From the NCBI GenBank assembly GCA_035695765.1, contig DASRRI010000088.1:70836-134835 (forward strand): a stretch of 64,000 nt of DNA, given 5' to 3'. Each line of letters opens with the position of its first letter. Positions within the stretch are counted from its first letter, which is position 1. This DNA comes from Dongia_A sp035695765. Lineage in GTDB: Bacteria > Pseudomonadota > Alphaproteobacteria > Dongiales > Dongiaceae. The notes under the pieces were generated by a model. That model was not told the origin of the DNA. It searched no databases and saw only the letters and a list, made by a program, of their open reading frames with translations. This document shows, one piece after another, positions 42,687 through 51,371 of the stretch. A program made the position numbers and the translations under genes.

Positions 42687-44051
42687 CTATTTCGCGCCGC
42701 GCAGATGGCGGTCGATCGCATGGGCGGCGACCTTGCCGTCCTCGACGCTCTGCACGGTCAGATCGATCCCGCTGGCGACGCAATCGCCGCCGGCCCAGAC
42801 GTTGGCGAGCGAGGTCTTCATCTCCTCGTTCACCGCAATCTTGCCGCCGATCAGGTCGAGCGATTCCTGAGCCTTGCCGTTGACGGGATCCTTTACGAAC
42901 TTCTGCCCGATCGCCTTGAACACCTGGTCGCACAGGATGGAGAAAGTCTCCCCGGTCCCGATCAGGCGGTCGCGATCATCGAGCGCCGTGCGCTCGAATT
43001 CCACTTCCTTGACTGCGCCATTCTGGCCTATCAGGCGCACAGGCCGCGCCCAATGCTTGATCTTCACGCCATTCACCTGCGCGAATTCCTGCTCATGCCA
43101 GGTCGCGCTCATATTCTCCGGCGCGCGGCGATAGACCAAGGTCACGTCTTCGGCGCCGAGCTTCTTGGTCTGCACCGAGATATCAATCGCGGTATTGCCG
43201 CCACCGATCACGACGATCTTGCGCCCCACCTTCAGCCGCCCCTTGTCGGGTGCCTGACGAAGATCGGCGATATAGCCGACGGCATCCATGACGCCGGAGA
43301 GTTGCTCCTCACCGTCCAATCCCAGCGCATTGACGCCCGAAAGACCAAGCCCCAGGAACACGGCGTTGAAATCGCGGCGTAGCTGGTCGAGCGTGATGTC
43401 GCGCCCCAGCACCTGGCCGGTCTTCACGCTGATGCCGCCGATGGAAAGGACGAAATCCACCTCCGCCTGGGCGAAATTGTTCACGGTCTTGTAGGCCGCG
43501 ATGCCGTATTCGTTGAGCCCGCCAAGCTTGCTCTTAGCATCGAAGATCGCGACCTCGTGCCCCAGCATCGCGAGCCGATGCGCACAGGAGAGACCAGCCG
43601 GTCCACCGCCGACGACAGCGACGCGCTTACCAGTGGGCGCCTGCCGCGTAAAGGGATAGCGCCCCTTTTCCATCAGGTGATCGACGGCGTAGCGCTGGAG
43701 CATTCCGATATTGACCGGCTTGTCCTCCGATGTGTTGCGCACGCACTTGTCCTCGCACAGGATCTCCGTCGGGCAGACCCGCGCGCACATGCCGCCGAGG
43801 ATGTTGGCCTCGAGAATCTTCTCCGCCGCGCCCAACGTGTTCCCCGTATTGATCATGCGCACGAAGTTGGGGATGTCGATCGAGGTCGGGCAAGCCTCGA
43901 TGCAGGGCGCGTCGTGGCAGAAATAGCAGCGGCTGCTTTCGATCAACGCCCGCTTGCGATCGAGCGCGGGCTTGATGTCTTCGAAATTGGCGGCGATGTC
44001 ATCCGGCCGCAGACGTCCGGCGGCGATGTCCGGCGTTGCCGATTGCGTCAT
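42687..44051 (-). CDS. preT: NAD-dependent dihydropyrimidine dehydrogenase, PreT subunit
   Basis: The 454-residue subunit starts at ATG 44049-44051 (MTQSATPDIAAGRLRPDDIA). It passes electrons from NADH through FAD and Fe-S clusters to PreA. The N-terminal cysteine set (CYFCHDAPCIEACPTSIDIP, CARVCPTEILCEDKCVR) and two Rossmann motifs (VAVVGGGPAGLSCAHRLAML, IVVIGGGNTAIDISVQ) match the GltD-like small-subunit family. It is the promoter-proximal gene of the catabolic operon and diverges from the RutR-like regulator, with two operators between them. Confidence 0.94.
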   Translation of the reverse strand: MTQSATPDIAAGRLRPDDIAANFEDIKPALDRKRALIESSRCYFCHDAPCIEACPTSIDIPNFVRMINTGNTLGAAEKILEANILGGMCARVCPTEILCEDKCVRNTSEDKPVNIGMLQRYAVDHLMEKGRYPFTRQAPTGKRVAVVGGGPAGLSCAHRLAMLGHEVAIFDAKSKLGGLNEYGIAAYKTVNNFAQAEVDFVLSIGGISVKTGQVLGRDITLDQLRRDFNAVFLGLGLSGVNALGLDGEEQLSGVMDAVGYIADLRQAPDKGRLKVGRKIVVIGGGNTAIDISVQTKKLGAEDVTLVYRRAPENMSATWHEQEFAQVNGVKIKHWARPVRLIGQNGAVKEVEFERTALDDRDRLIGTGETFSILCDQVFKAIGQKFVKDPVNGKAQESLDLIGGKIAVNEEMKTSLANVWAGGDCVASGIDLTVQSVEDGKVAAHAIDRHLRGAK

Positions 44052-44151
44052 CAACCCCTCCCATGGGTCTCAGCCACAAATTCATTCCGACTCGGGTCGC
44101 CACGCGGCCCAGAACCGGCACTGGCTTAATCCACAAGCAGTCTGCGGAAAT

Positions 44152-44167
44152 TTGACCAATTGATCAA
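44152..44167. promoter_or_regulatory. RutR-like operator 1 (preT-regulator intergenic)
   Basis: TTGACCAATTGATCAA agrees with the RutR consensus TTGACCA-NN-TGGTCAA at 13 of 14 defined bases. It lies 100 bases from the preT start and 97 bases from the regulator start, a position able to control both divergent units. Confidence 0.7.
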
Positions 44168-44174
44168 GAATTTT

Positions 44175-44190
44175 CTGACCGAATGATCAA
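44175..44190. promoter_or_regulatory. RutR-like operator 2 (preT-regulator intergenic)
   Basis: CTGACCGAATGATCAA matches 11 of 14 defined consensus bases. Its centre is 23 bases, about two helical turns, from operator 1, so two dimers could bind on the same DNA face and cooperate. Confidence 0.5.
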
Positions 44191-44264
44191 GTTTTTTCTT
44201 TCCTTCCTCGATCAGGGGGAGTCCAATATGAAACGATATCAAGAGGAGATCAGGCCTTTTGGCG

Positions 44265-44930
44265 ATGAACGATCAACCCAACGCCGATCTCGGCAATGGC
44301 GGCGGCGTGCGGCAACGCAGCCGCGCCAGCATCGAGAAACGCATCCTCGAGGCCGCGGAATCGGTCTTTGCCGAAGCCGGATTCAACGGCGCAACGACCG
44401 CGGAGATCGCACGCCGCGCTGCTATCCCGAAGGCCAACCTCCATTATTACTTCAACACCAAAGAAGAGCTCTACCAGCAGGTGCTGACCGGCATCATCAG
44501 CACCTGGCTGCACACCGCCGACGAGATCAGGGCCGACGCCGAGCCGGCGAGCGCGCTTTCCCACTACATCACCGCCAAGATCGAGCTGGCGCGCGAGCAG
44601 CCCATTCCATCGCGCGTGTTCGCCAACGAGATCATCCACGGCGCGCCGCATCTCGGCAAATACCTGAGCACGGAGCTGCGCGCCTGGGTGGATGCAAAGG
44701 CCAAGGTCATCCGCAGCTGGATCGCCGCCGGCAAGATGCGCGAAATCGATCCGAAGCATCTGCTCTTCATGATCTGGGCCAGCACCCAGACCTATGCCGA
44801 TTTCGCGTCGCAGATCTCGGCGGTGCTCGGCCGCGATCAATTGACGCCGCAGGAATACAAGGCGGTGGCGCGGCAGGTAACGGAGATCATCCTGCGCGGC
44901 TGCGGCCTCACGCCTCCGGCTCAAGTCTGA
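44265..44930 (+). CDS. RutR-like TetR-family regulator of pyrimidine catabolism
   Basis: The product has 221 residues from ATG 44265 (MNDQPNADLGNGGGVRQRSR); TTG 44259 would add two. The TetR helix-turn-helix lies at residues about 20-65 (ILEAAESVFAEAGFNGATTA, IARRAAIPKANLHYYFNTKE). The C-terminal domain (IPSRVFANEIIHGAPHLGKY and MREIDPKHLLFMIWASTQTY with ADFASQI) resembles the uracil-sensing RutR domain. The divergent preTA genes and nearby RutR-type sites support a pyrimidine-responsive repressor. Confidence 0.87.
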   Translation: MNDQPNADLGNGGGVRQRSRASIEKRILEAAESVFAEAGFNGATTAEIARRAAIPKANLHYYFNTKEELYQQVLTGIISTWLHTADEIRADAEPASALSHYITAKIELAREQPIPSRVFANEIIHGAPHLGKYLSTELRAWVDAKAKVIRSWIAAGKMREIDPKHLLFMIWASTQTYADFASQISAVLGRDQLTPQEYKAVARQVTEIILRGCGLTPPAQV

Positions 44931-44944
44931 GCGGAACGAAGAAA

Positions 44945-44969
44945 CGTCGCCGCGGTTTGCGCGGCGACG
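44945..44969 (-). terminator. Hairpin terminator after the 55-residue gene
   Basis: A perfect 10-bp stem, CGTCGCCGCG (44945-44954) with CGCGGCGACG (44960-44969) and loop GTTTG. On the minus strand it is followed by TTTCTTCGTTC, so it mainly ends the small minus-strand gene; on the plus strand no T-tract follows. Confidence 0.6.
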
Positions 44970-44979
44970 TGCAATGCGT

Positions 44980-45147
44980 TCAGTGCTGCGTCGCTTTGGA
45001 TCTCTCAGCCTTGGGCATAGTCATTTCCGACGCCACTTCCCCGGCGACGTCGATGAAATGCGCGAGTTCCTTCATGCGAAGCTCCCGCGCCATCTTGCTC
45101 AACCGAACAAGTTCCTTGCGAATATGGTTTTGGTCGATGCTACTCAT
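44980..45147 (-). CDS. Small conserved-looking protein, 55 residues, unknown function
   Basis: ATG 45145-45147 follows AGGGGAAG at a suitable distance, and the frame ends at TGA 44980-44982, ten bases before a perfect hairpin. The product begins MSSIDQNHIRKELVRLSKMA and continues as amphipathic helix (RELRMKELAHFIDVAGEVAS), ending in a charged tail. It is soluble, mostly helical and without a signal. Ribosome binding site, terminator and composition support a real gene, but I recognise no named family. Confidence 0.6.
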   Translation of the reverse strand: MSSIDQNHIRKELVRLSKMARELRMKELAHFIDVAGEVASEMTMPKAERSKATQH

Positions 45148-45586
45148 GTGTGCTTCCCCTCATCTAGCAGCGGTAATGGCCGCGCAACCTGCTCCCTCAG
45201 GCCAGCCCCTCGTCCGAGACATCGCCTCCAACGCAGCGCCACAAAGACTTTCGGCCTTCGTGCGCCTGGATGGACAATGAACGTTCCTCCATCAAACCGA
45301 TCATGATTCGAAGTCGAAATATTCCGCGGTACATCGCAATCGAGCCCCACGTTCCTTCGCCTCGCGGCGCAAGTACCTTCGTCATGCAACGCCCCGAACG
45401 CGTGCCGACCAAACAAATCCTCAGGCCGCCGGCAGCGCAAAGTGTCCATAGTTTCGCTGGATCAAGTCAAGCGCGGTCCTATCTTCGAGGACGTTAAGCC
45501 GCGCGCCCTTGAATTGACGGGCAAAAATCAAGGATTCGATATTCGGTTTTTATCATTGGATTGACCGCCGCAATTCTCATCCGGCG
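45148..45586. other. Intergenic region between the 55-residue gene and hydA
   Basis: About 440 bases with no convincing gene. Open frames here have neither ribosome binding sites nor family-like composition. It should hold the promoter of the small minus-strand gene. No repeat or RutR-like site was seen in it. Confidence 0.4.
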
Positions 45587-45618
45587 AAAAGCAAAACGGC
45601 CGGCGTTTCGCCGGCCGT
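45587..45618 (-). terminator. Intrinsic terminator of hydA
   Basis: A perfect 10-bp stem, ACGGCCGGCG (45596-45605) with CGCCGGCCGT (45609-45618) and loop TTT, is followed on the minus strand by TTTTGCTTTT. It lies 22 bases after the hydA stop codon. Confidence 0.85.
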
Positions 45619-45640
45619 CTCAGTGGGAGGAGGATCGCAA

Positions 45641-47092
45641 TTATTGCGCGGCCTTGCGCGGAACCGATCGCGGCAAGCGTGCGGAGTTCACTTTGGACAA
45701 GGCTTCGAACATCGGATGGAACGGTGGCCGGTTGATGTAGCGGCCGGCACCCTTCTCGACATTCAGCTGGCCCTTGTCCCACACCACCTTGCCTTGGCTG
45801 ATCGTGTGGCTTGCAATGCCCTTCACGTTCATGCCTTCGAAGATGTTGAAGTCGACTTTCTGGTGATGCGTCTTGGCGGAGATGGTGCGCGTGCCTTCGG
45901 CATCCCACACCACGAGATCGGCGTCGGCGCCGACGCTGACCGAACCCTTACGCGGATAGATGTTGAAAATCTGCGCGGCGTTGGTCGACGTCACCTTGAC
46001 GAACTCGCTCGGTGTCAGGCGGCCGGTGCCGACGCCGTGATGCCAGATCACCGACATGCGGTCCTCGACGCCGCCGGTGCCGTTCGGGATCTTGGTGAAA
46101 TCGGTGCGGCCCGCGGCCTTCTGATCGGCGCAGAAGCAGCAATGGTCGGTTGCCGTCGTCTGCAGATTGCCCGATTGCAGCGCGCGCCAGAGATAGTCCT
46201 GGTTCTCCTTGGGCCGGAACGGCGGGCTCATCACATGGGCCGCCGCATAATTCCAATCGGGATGACGGTAGACGGAATCATCGATCAGCAGGTGGCCCGC
46301 GAGCACTTCGCCGTAGACCCGCTGGCCCTCCAGCCGCGCGCGGATGATTGCCTCGACGGATTCCTTGCAGGAATTGTGCACGATATAGAGCGGCGCGCCG
46401 AGCACCTGTGCGATCCGGATCGCGCGGTTGGCGGCTTCGCCTTCCACCTCAGGCGGACGCGACAACGGATGGCCTTCAGGACCGGTGATGCCGCGCTTCA
46501 GAATTTCGTTCTGGAGGTGGAACACCAGCTCGCCATTCTCGGCATGCACGGTCGCGATGGCCCCCAGTTCCTGGCAACGCGCGAAGCTCTTCACCAGGTT
46601 CTCGTCGGGCACCATGATGGCGTTCTTGTACGCCATGAAATGCTTGAAGCTATTGACGCCCCGATCCTTCACGAGGGTGCCCATGTCGCGATAGACCTCA
46701 TCGCTCCACCAGGTCACGGCGACGTGGAAGGAATAGTCCTGGCAAGATTTCTGTGCCCACTCGCGCCACTGGTCATAGCCGCTCAGCAGCGACGTCTGCG
46801 GCGCGGGGATCACGAAATCAATGATCATGGTCGTGCCGCCGGCTGCGGCGGCTGCAGTGCCGGTGAAGAAGTCCTCGCTCGCCACAGTGCCCATGAAGGG
46901 CAATTGCATGTGCGTGTGCGGATCGATGCCGCCAGGCATCACATATTGGCCGCCGGCATCGACGACGCGGGCGCCGCTCGGTGCATCCAAGTTTGGACCG
47001 ACCGCCTTGATCACGCCATCGGCGCAATAGACATCGGCGCGCGCGCTGCCTTCGGCCGTTACGATGGTGCCGCCACGAATCAGCAGGGACAT
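45641..47092 (-). CDS. hydA: Dihydropyrimidinase / D-hydantoinase
   Basis: The 483-residue amidohydrolase opens the dihydropyrimidine ring to N-carbamoyl-beta-alanine. Zinc ligands and the carboxylated lysine are visible: DPHTHMQLPF, NSFKHFMAYKNAI (Lys), TVHAENGELV, IVHNSCKES and TATDHCCF. ATG 47090-47092 follows GGGGAGG. It completes the reductive pathway with PreTA and the M20 hydrolase but is a separate transcription unit, with its own RutR-like operator 58 bases upstream. Confidence 0.95.
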   Translation of the reverse strand: MSLLIRGGTIVTAEGSARADVYCADGVIKAVGPNLDAPSGARVVDAGGQYVMPGGIDPHTHMQLPFMGTVASEDFFTGTAAAAAGGTTMIIDFVIPAPQTSLLSGYDQWREWAQKSCQDYSFHVAVTWWSDEVYRDMGTLVKDRGVNSFKHFMAYKNAIMVPDENLVKSFARCQELGAIATVHAENGELVFHLQNEILKRGITGPEGHPLSRPPEVEGEAANRAIRIAQVLGAPLYIVHNSCKESVEAIIRARLEGQRVYGEVLAGHLLIDDSVYRHPDWNYAAAHVMSPPFRPKENQDYLWRALQSGNLQTTATDHCCFCADQKAAGRTDFTKIPNGTGGVEDRMSVIWHHGVGTGRLTPSEFVKVTSTNAAQIFNIYPRKGSVSVGADADLVVWDAEGTRTISAKTHHQKVDFNIFEGMNVKGIASHTISQGKVVWDKGQLNVEKGAGRYINRPPFHPMFEALSKVNSARLPRSVPRKAAQ

Positions 47093-47149
47093 TGCTGACC
47101 TCCCCTTTGATTGTCAGATGAGACGGTCTCGGATCTGGCTTCCCGAGAC

Positions 47150-47165
47150 TTGTCCAATTGGTCAG
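47150..47165. promoter_or_regulatory. RutR-like operator upstream of hydA
   Basis: TTGTCCAATTGGTCAG matches the RutR consensus at 12 of 14 defined positions and keeps the central symmetry CCAATTGG. It lies 58 bases before the hydA ATG, in the promoter position. Confidence 0.62.
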
Positions 47166-47206
47166 ATTCTATCGCAGGGTGGCATGAGAGGCCAGAAGGA
47201 ATTCTG

Positions 47207-47253
47207 GATCAGCAAAAAAGGCAGGCCCATCGAGCCTGCCTTTTCTGCTGATC
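47207..47253. terminator. Long hairpin, probably a bidirectional terminator
   Basis: Two 20-base arms (47207-47226 and 47234-47253) pair with a single mismatch around a 7-base loop. The inner part AAAAGGCAGGC/GCCTGCCTTTT gives A/T-rich flanks on both strands. It isolates hydA from read-through from tRNA-His. Confidence 0.6.
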
Positions 47254-47331
47254 TTGCAGCATGGGATCGCTCTTGAGGCGACCCCCGAACCTGTCATCCC
47301 AGAACTTGGACCGTGGCTCGCGCCAACTCCG

Positions 47332-47360
47332 AAAAAGCACTGTCGGTCTACGACCGACAG
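47332..47360 (-). terminator. Intrinsic terminator downstream of tRNA-His
   Basis: A perfect 9-bp stem, CTGTCGGTC (47340-47348) with GACCGACAG (47352-47360), is followed on the minus strand by TGCTTTTTC. It lies about 100 bases after the 3' end of the tRNA on the same strand. Confidence 0.6.
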
Positions 47361-47460
47361 GCGCAGAAAGGTATCTTAGGTTTTTTCCGGAGTCACGCGG
47401 AAACTTCATGCCTGCCTTGCGGCGCTGGCATGTAGTGGATCCGACATCTGAAGGAAGAGT

Positions 47461-47538
47461 TGGGGCGAGTGACCGGGATTGAACCGGCAACCCCCAGATC
47501 CACAATCTGGTGCTCTAACCAATTGAGCTACACCCGCC
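47461..47538 (-). tRNA. tRNA-His (GTG anticodon)
   Basis: The minus strand reads GGCGGGTGTAGCTCAATTGG onward, with the anticodon loop ATTGTGGAT (anticodon GTG) and the T-arm GGTTCAATCCC. The acceptor arms pair GCGGGTG/CACTCGC with one G-U. The extra 5' G (position -1, base 47538) opposite C73 (47464) is the tRNA-His identity element, and CCA is encoded (47461-47463). Confidence 0.97.
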
Positions 47539-47748
47539 ACCGCGCCGGGGGGTCTAAACCAGGGAGCCCGTTGGGTCAAGGGCTTGGGCTGACGGTAAGC
47601 GCTGCAAATCCCCTTGCAACGACATGGACGCTGTCGCCATTCCGCAAATTCCTGTCGGCGGGGACAGCCCATCCTTAATCCCCGAGCCCATAAAATCCGC
47701 GCAGAAAATGGCCCGGAGCGGGCCGCGGCTGCAAAGAGGAAAGACGAG

Positions 47749-48936
47749 ATGCTTCAGTTGGCGAGCGGCATGGGCCGCCTTGGCACCGAATCGGCGTTCG
47801 AGGTCCTGGCCCGCGCCAAGGCGCTGGAGGCGCAGGGCAAGTCCATCATCAGCCTTTCCATCGGCCAGCCCGATTTCCAGACGCCCGGTCATATCGTGGA
47901 AGCCGCCATCAAGGCGCTGAAGGACGGCCATCACGGCTACACGCCGGCCAACGGCATCCCGCAGGTGCGCGAAGCGGTCGCCGCCGATCTCGAGAAGCGC
48001 CACGGTGCGAAGGTCGATCCCGCCAACGTGCTGGTGGTGCCGGGCGGCAAGGTCACCATGTTCTTCGCCATGCTCATGTTCGGCGAGCCGGGCGCGGAGA
48101 TCATCTATCCCAACCCCGGTTTCCCGATCTACGAATCAGCGATCAAGTTCACCGGCGCCAAGGCAGTGCCGCTGCCGCTCCTGGAAGAGAACGGCTTTGC
48201 CTTCAAGGCCGACGAGCTGCTCGGCCTCATCACGCCGAAGACGCGCCTCATCATCCTCAACAGCCCCGCCAACCCGACCGGCGGCACCGCCACGAAGGAA
48301 GAGGTGCAGAAGCTGGTGGCCGGCCTTACCAGGCATCCGCACGTCACGCTGATGTCGGACGAGATCTATAGCGAGATGCTCTATGAAGGCCACGAGCATG
48401 AGAGCCTGCTGCGCTATCCGGAGATCCGCGACCAGCTCATCATGCTGGACGGCTGGAGCAAGACCTATGCGATGACCGGTTGGCGCATGGGCTATTCGGT
48501 GTGGCCGAAATCGCTGATCGAGCATGCGACGCGCCTCGCCATCAACTGCCACTCCTGCGTCAATGCCGCGGCGCAGTGGGCGGGCATCGCCGCCCTCACC
48601 GGCCCGAAGGACGAAGTCGCCAAGATGATGAAGGCGTTCGATGAGCGCCGGCGCTTCGTGGTGGCGGAGCTCAACAAGCTGCCGGGCGTTTCCTGCATCA
48701 CGCCGTACGGCGCGTTCTATGCCTTCCCCAACATCAAGGGCACCGGCCTCAAGTCCAAGCAGATGGAAGTCGGCCTGCTCGACGAAGCGGGCGTCGCCTC
48801 GATCGCCGGCACCAGCTTCGGCTCCTACGGCGAAGGATATCTGCGCATCTCCTACGCCAACAGCCTGGACAACATCGCCGAAGCGGTCCGCCGCATGGGC
48901 GGCTTCCTGGAGAAGCGGCGGAAAGCGGCGGAGTAA
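47749..48936 (+). CDS. Class I/II PLP-dependent aminotransferase
   Basis: The 395-residue enzyme starts at ATG 47749, eight bases after AGAGGA. The fold-type I motifs are clear: SLSIGQPDFQTPGHIVEAAI, GYTPANGIPQVREAVAADL, LNSPANPTGGTATKEEVQKL, MSDEIYSEMLY and the PLP lysine in DGWSKTYAMTGWRMGY. It is of the aspartate/alanine/tyrosine aminotransferase type common in alphaproteobacteria; the amino-acid substrate cannot be fixed. It is a single-gene unit with a strong terminator behind it. Confidence 0.9.
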   Translation: MLQLASGMGRLGTESAFEVLARAKALEAQGKSIISLSIGQPDFQTPGHIVEAAIKALKDGHHGYTPANGIPQVREAVAADLEKRHGAKVDPANVLVVPGGKVTMFFAMLMFGEPGAEIIYPNPGFPIYESAIKFTGAKAVPLPLLEENGFAFKADELLGLITPKTRLIILNSPANPTGGTATKEEVQKLVAGLTRHPHVTLMSDEIYSEMLYEGHEHESLLRYPEIRDQLIMLDGWSKTYAMTGWRMGYSVWPKSLIEHATRLAINCHSCVNAAAQWAGIAALTGPKDEVAKMMKAFDERRRFVVAELNKLPGVSCITPYGAFYAFPNIKGTGLKSKQMEVGLLDEAGVASIAGTSFGSYGEGYLRISYANSLDNIAEAVRRMGGFLEKRRKAAE

Positions 48937-48946
48937 AGGAAACCAA

Positions 48947-48974
48947 GGGCCGGCCCAATCGCCGGCCCTTTTTT
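48947..48974 (+). terminator. Intrinsic terminator of the aminotransferase gene
   Basis: The stem GGGCCGGC (48947-48954) with GCCGGCCC (48961-48968) is followed directly by TTTTTT, 10 bases after the aminotransferase stop codon. Confidence 0.9.
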
Positions 48975-49136
48975 CTCGGAGCTGAGTATCAGCTGGTCGA
49001 GGCAGCGGAATTTCGCCTCCGCGTTGATGGCGCTGGCCTCGATCGCATCCGGCAGATTTTACTGAACGACAAGCTCACTAATAGTTCTCGGGCAGTCGGT
49101 CTTAGTGCTATCTTGTTGCGGCGCGGGGTATGCCGC

Positions 49137-51353
49137 ATGGAGCGCAGACTAGCCGCAGTGATGATCGCCGACGTCGTTGGCTACGGACACCTTAGCCAGA
49201 CAGACGAGGAAGGGACACGCGCTCATTTCCAGGCCGAGCTTCACGAGGTGTTCGAGCCACAAATTGCGGAACACCACGGACGACTGGTTAAGACCATGGG
49301 CGACGGGCTGCTGGTCGAGTTCCACAGTGTCGTCGACGCTCTTCGCTGTGCGGTCGACGTGCAGCGCGCCGAGGCCGGCCGCAACGCTGCCTTGCAGACT
49401 GATCGCCGAATGGTATTCCGCATCGGCATCAACCTCGGCGACGTAATCGTCGAGGGCGACGACATACATGGCGACGGCGTCAACATTGCGCACCGGCTGC
49501 AACAGCTTGCCGATTCAGGCGGCGTCGTGATCTCCGGCACGACCTATGACCAAGTCGAGAAGAAGCTTGACGTGGGATATGAGTCCTTGGGTGAACGGCG
49601 CGTCAAGAACATCGACAAGCCGGTGCGCGCATACCGCGTGCGAATGGACGCAGAGGCGGTCGGCAAGACCTTCGACGGGTGGCAGCCGGTCGCCCGATCC
49701 CTCCGACGACCTATCGTCGCCGCCGGAGCGCTCGCCATTGTGATAATTGCAGGCGCGGTGGGGTGGTGGCGCCCCTGGGAGCCGGCGATTGAACGCTCCT
49801 CTATCGAGCGGAGTGCGCTGCCGGACAAACCGTCGATCGCGGTTCTGCCGTTCGGAAATCTCGGCCGCGAAACCGACCAGACATATTTCGCCCAGGGTCT
49901 CACTGATGACCTCATCACCGACCTGTCGAAGATTTCCGGGCTCCTCGTCATCGCCCGCAACTCCACCTCCGCTTACCGCGATCCATCCACGGACGTGCGG
50001 GACGTGGCCTTGCAGTTGGGCGTTCGATACGTGTTGGAGGGCAGCGTCCGCCGTTCGGGCGATTCTGTTCGCATCAACGTGCAACTGATCGACGGCGCGA
50101 GCGGGGCAAATATCTGGGCGGAGCGCTATGATCGCGCTTACGCAGAGATCTTCACGCTACAGGATGAAGTGATCAGTCGGATCATCGAGGCGCTGTCCGT
50201 TCGCTTGACGGAGAGCGAAAGGACGCAGATTGCCCGCCTGCCGACCCGCAATCTTGAGGCCTATGACATCTACACGCGGGCGGAACAGAAGGTCTATGAC
50301 CTTACCGAGGAATCACTGAGTGAAGCCTTGTCTCTATACCAGAGGGCCATTGCGCTCGACCCGCAGTTCGCAGAGGCCTACGCCGGTTATGCCCGCGCTC
50401 TCGTCGATGTTGTCAGTTTCGACTACCAGACCGTGCTCATAAGCACGGTGGCACGCCAGCAAGCGTACGAGGCTGCCGAACGGGCGCTGGAGCTGAACGT
50501 TCAGACGCCGCGGGCTCATGCGGTGCTTGGTATCCTGCAGTCACTGGATGGCCAGCACGACGAGGCCATCGCATCGGTGCAGAAGGCCGTAGCGCTCGAT
50601 CCCAACAGCGCCGACGCTCAGCTAAACCTGGCGATCGTTCTCACCTACGCGGGGCAGCAGCCGGAAGCACTAGCGGTCATGGCACGGGTGCTCCAGCTTA
50701 ATCCAAAGCCGCAGTCGCAGGTCTACGACTATTATGCTTTAGCGCTGTTCATGAATGGGCGATACGAGGCGGCGGTCCGGGCGGTTCGCACGGCTGGAGC
50801 GCCCATGGAAAGCGATCTCGGCCTCGAGGTGCTCGCTATGGCATATGCGCGCCTAGGAAAGATGCAGGATGCGCGCGCCTCGATTGAAGCGATCGTAAAG
50901 AGGTCGCCCGGCGCGAACCTGACGGCCGCCCGTATCATTTACAGCCATTACCGACGGCGGGAGGATCTCGACAATCGCATCAGCGCGCTTCGCGATGCCG
51001 GAATGCCGGAGTGGCCCTATGGATTTCGCGGTAATCCGCAGGAGCAACTCGACGGTGCCGCAATTCGAGCCTTAACCATCGGCCACATACTCGTTGGCCG
51101 TCAGCACAGCGGCGCTCCGTTCGTGATGCAGGTGAATGCCAATGGCGAGTACGCACAGCGTGGACCACGAGGCCTGACCACAGGAAAAATTACGTTCGAA
51201 GGCGACCTCATGTGCATGCAGTCGGGCGCCATCGCCGTCGGGCGAAAGTTTTGTAGCCCGGTCTATCGCAATCCCGAAGGCACCAGCGAGGGGCAGGACG
51301 AGTATGTCTTCGCCGACGTGGCGACCATTTGGTATTTCTCAGCCACCCCATAG
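49137..51353 (+). CDS. Class III adenylate/guanylate cyclase with TolB-like and TPR domains
   Basis: From ATG 49137 (MERRLAAVMIADVVGYGHLS) the product has 738 residues. Residues 1-165 are a class III cyclase homology domain with both metal Asp regions (MIADVVGY, KTMGDGLLVEF) and the RIGINLGDVIVEGDDIHGDG stretch. One membrane span follows at about 190-212. Next come a TolB/FlgO-like segment (SIAVLPFGNLGRETDQTYFA, NSTSAYRDPSTDVRDVALQL) and a TPR region at about 370-600. It probably makes cAMP at the inner membrane in response to a protein or ligand contact. Such proteins are often multicopy in rhizobia-like genomes. Confidence 0.88.
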   Translation: MERRLAAVMIADVVGYGHLSQTDEEGTRAHFQAELHEVFEPQIAEHHGRLVKTMGDGLLVEFHSVVDALRCAVDVQRAEAGRNAALQTDRRMVFRIGINLGDVIVEGDDIHGDGVNIAHRLQQLADSGGVVISGTTYDQVEKKLDVGYESLGERRVKNIDKPVRAYRVRMDAEAVGKTFDGWQPVARSLRRPIVAAGALAIVIIAGAVGWWRPWEPAIERSSIERSALPDKPSIAVLPFGNLGRETDQTYFAQGLTDDLITDLSKISGLLVIARNSTSAYRDPSTDVRDVALQLGVRYVLEGSVRRSGDSVRINVQLIDGASGANIWAERYDRAYAEIFTLQDEVISRIIEALSVRLTESERTQIARLPTRNLEAYDIYTRAEQKVYDLTEESLSEALSLYQRAIALDPQFAEAYAGYARALVDVVSFDYQTVLISTVARQQAYEAAERALELNVQTPRAHAVLGILQSLDGQHDEAIASVQKAVALDPNSADAQLNLAIVLTYAGQQPEALAVMARVLQLNPKPQSQVYDYYALALFMNGRYEAAVRAVRTAGAPMESDLGLEVLAMAYARLGKMQDARASIEAIVKRSPGANLTAARIIYSHYRRREDLDNRISALRDAGMPEWPYGFRGNPQEQLDGAAIRALTIGHILVGRQHSGAPFVMQVNANGEYAQRGPRGLTTGKITFEGDLMCMQSGAIAVGRKFCSPVYRNPEGTSEGQDEYVFADVATIWYFSATP

Positions 51354-51371
51354 CGCCGAGGCAATAGCCCC

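Noticed and set aside
44183..45280. A 365-codon plus-strand frame starting before the RutR-like gene
   Set aside because: It is out of frame with the clear TetR protein at 44265-44930 and then crosses the 55-residue gene; no conserved segment is seen in it.
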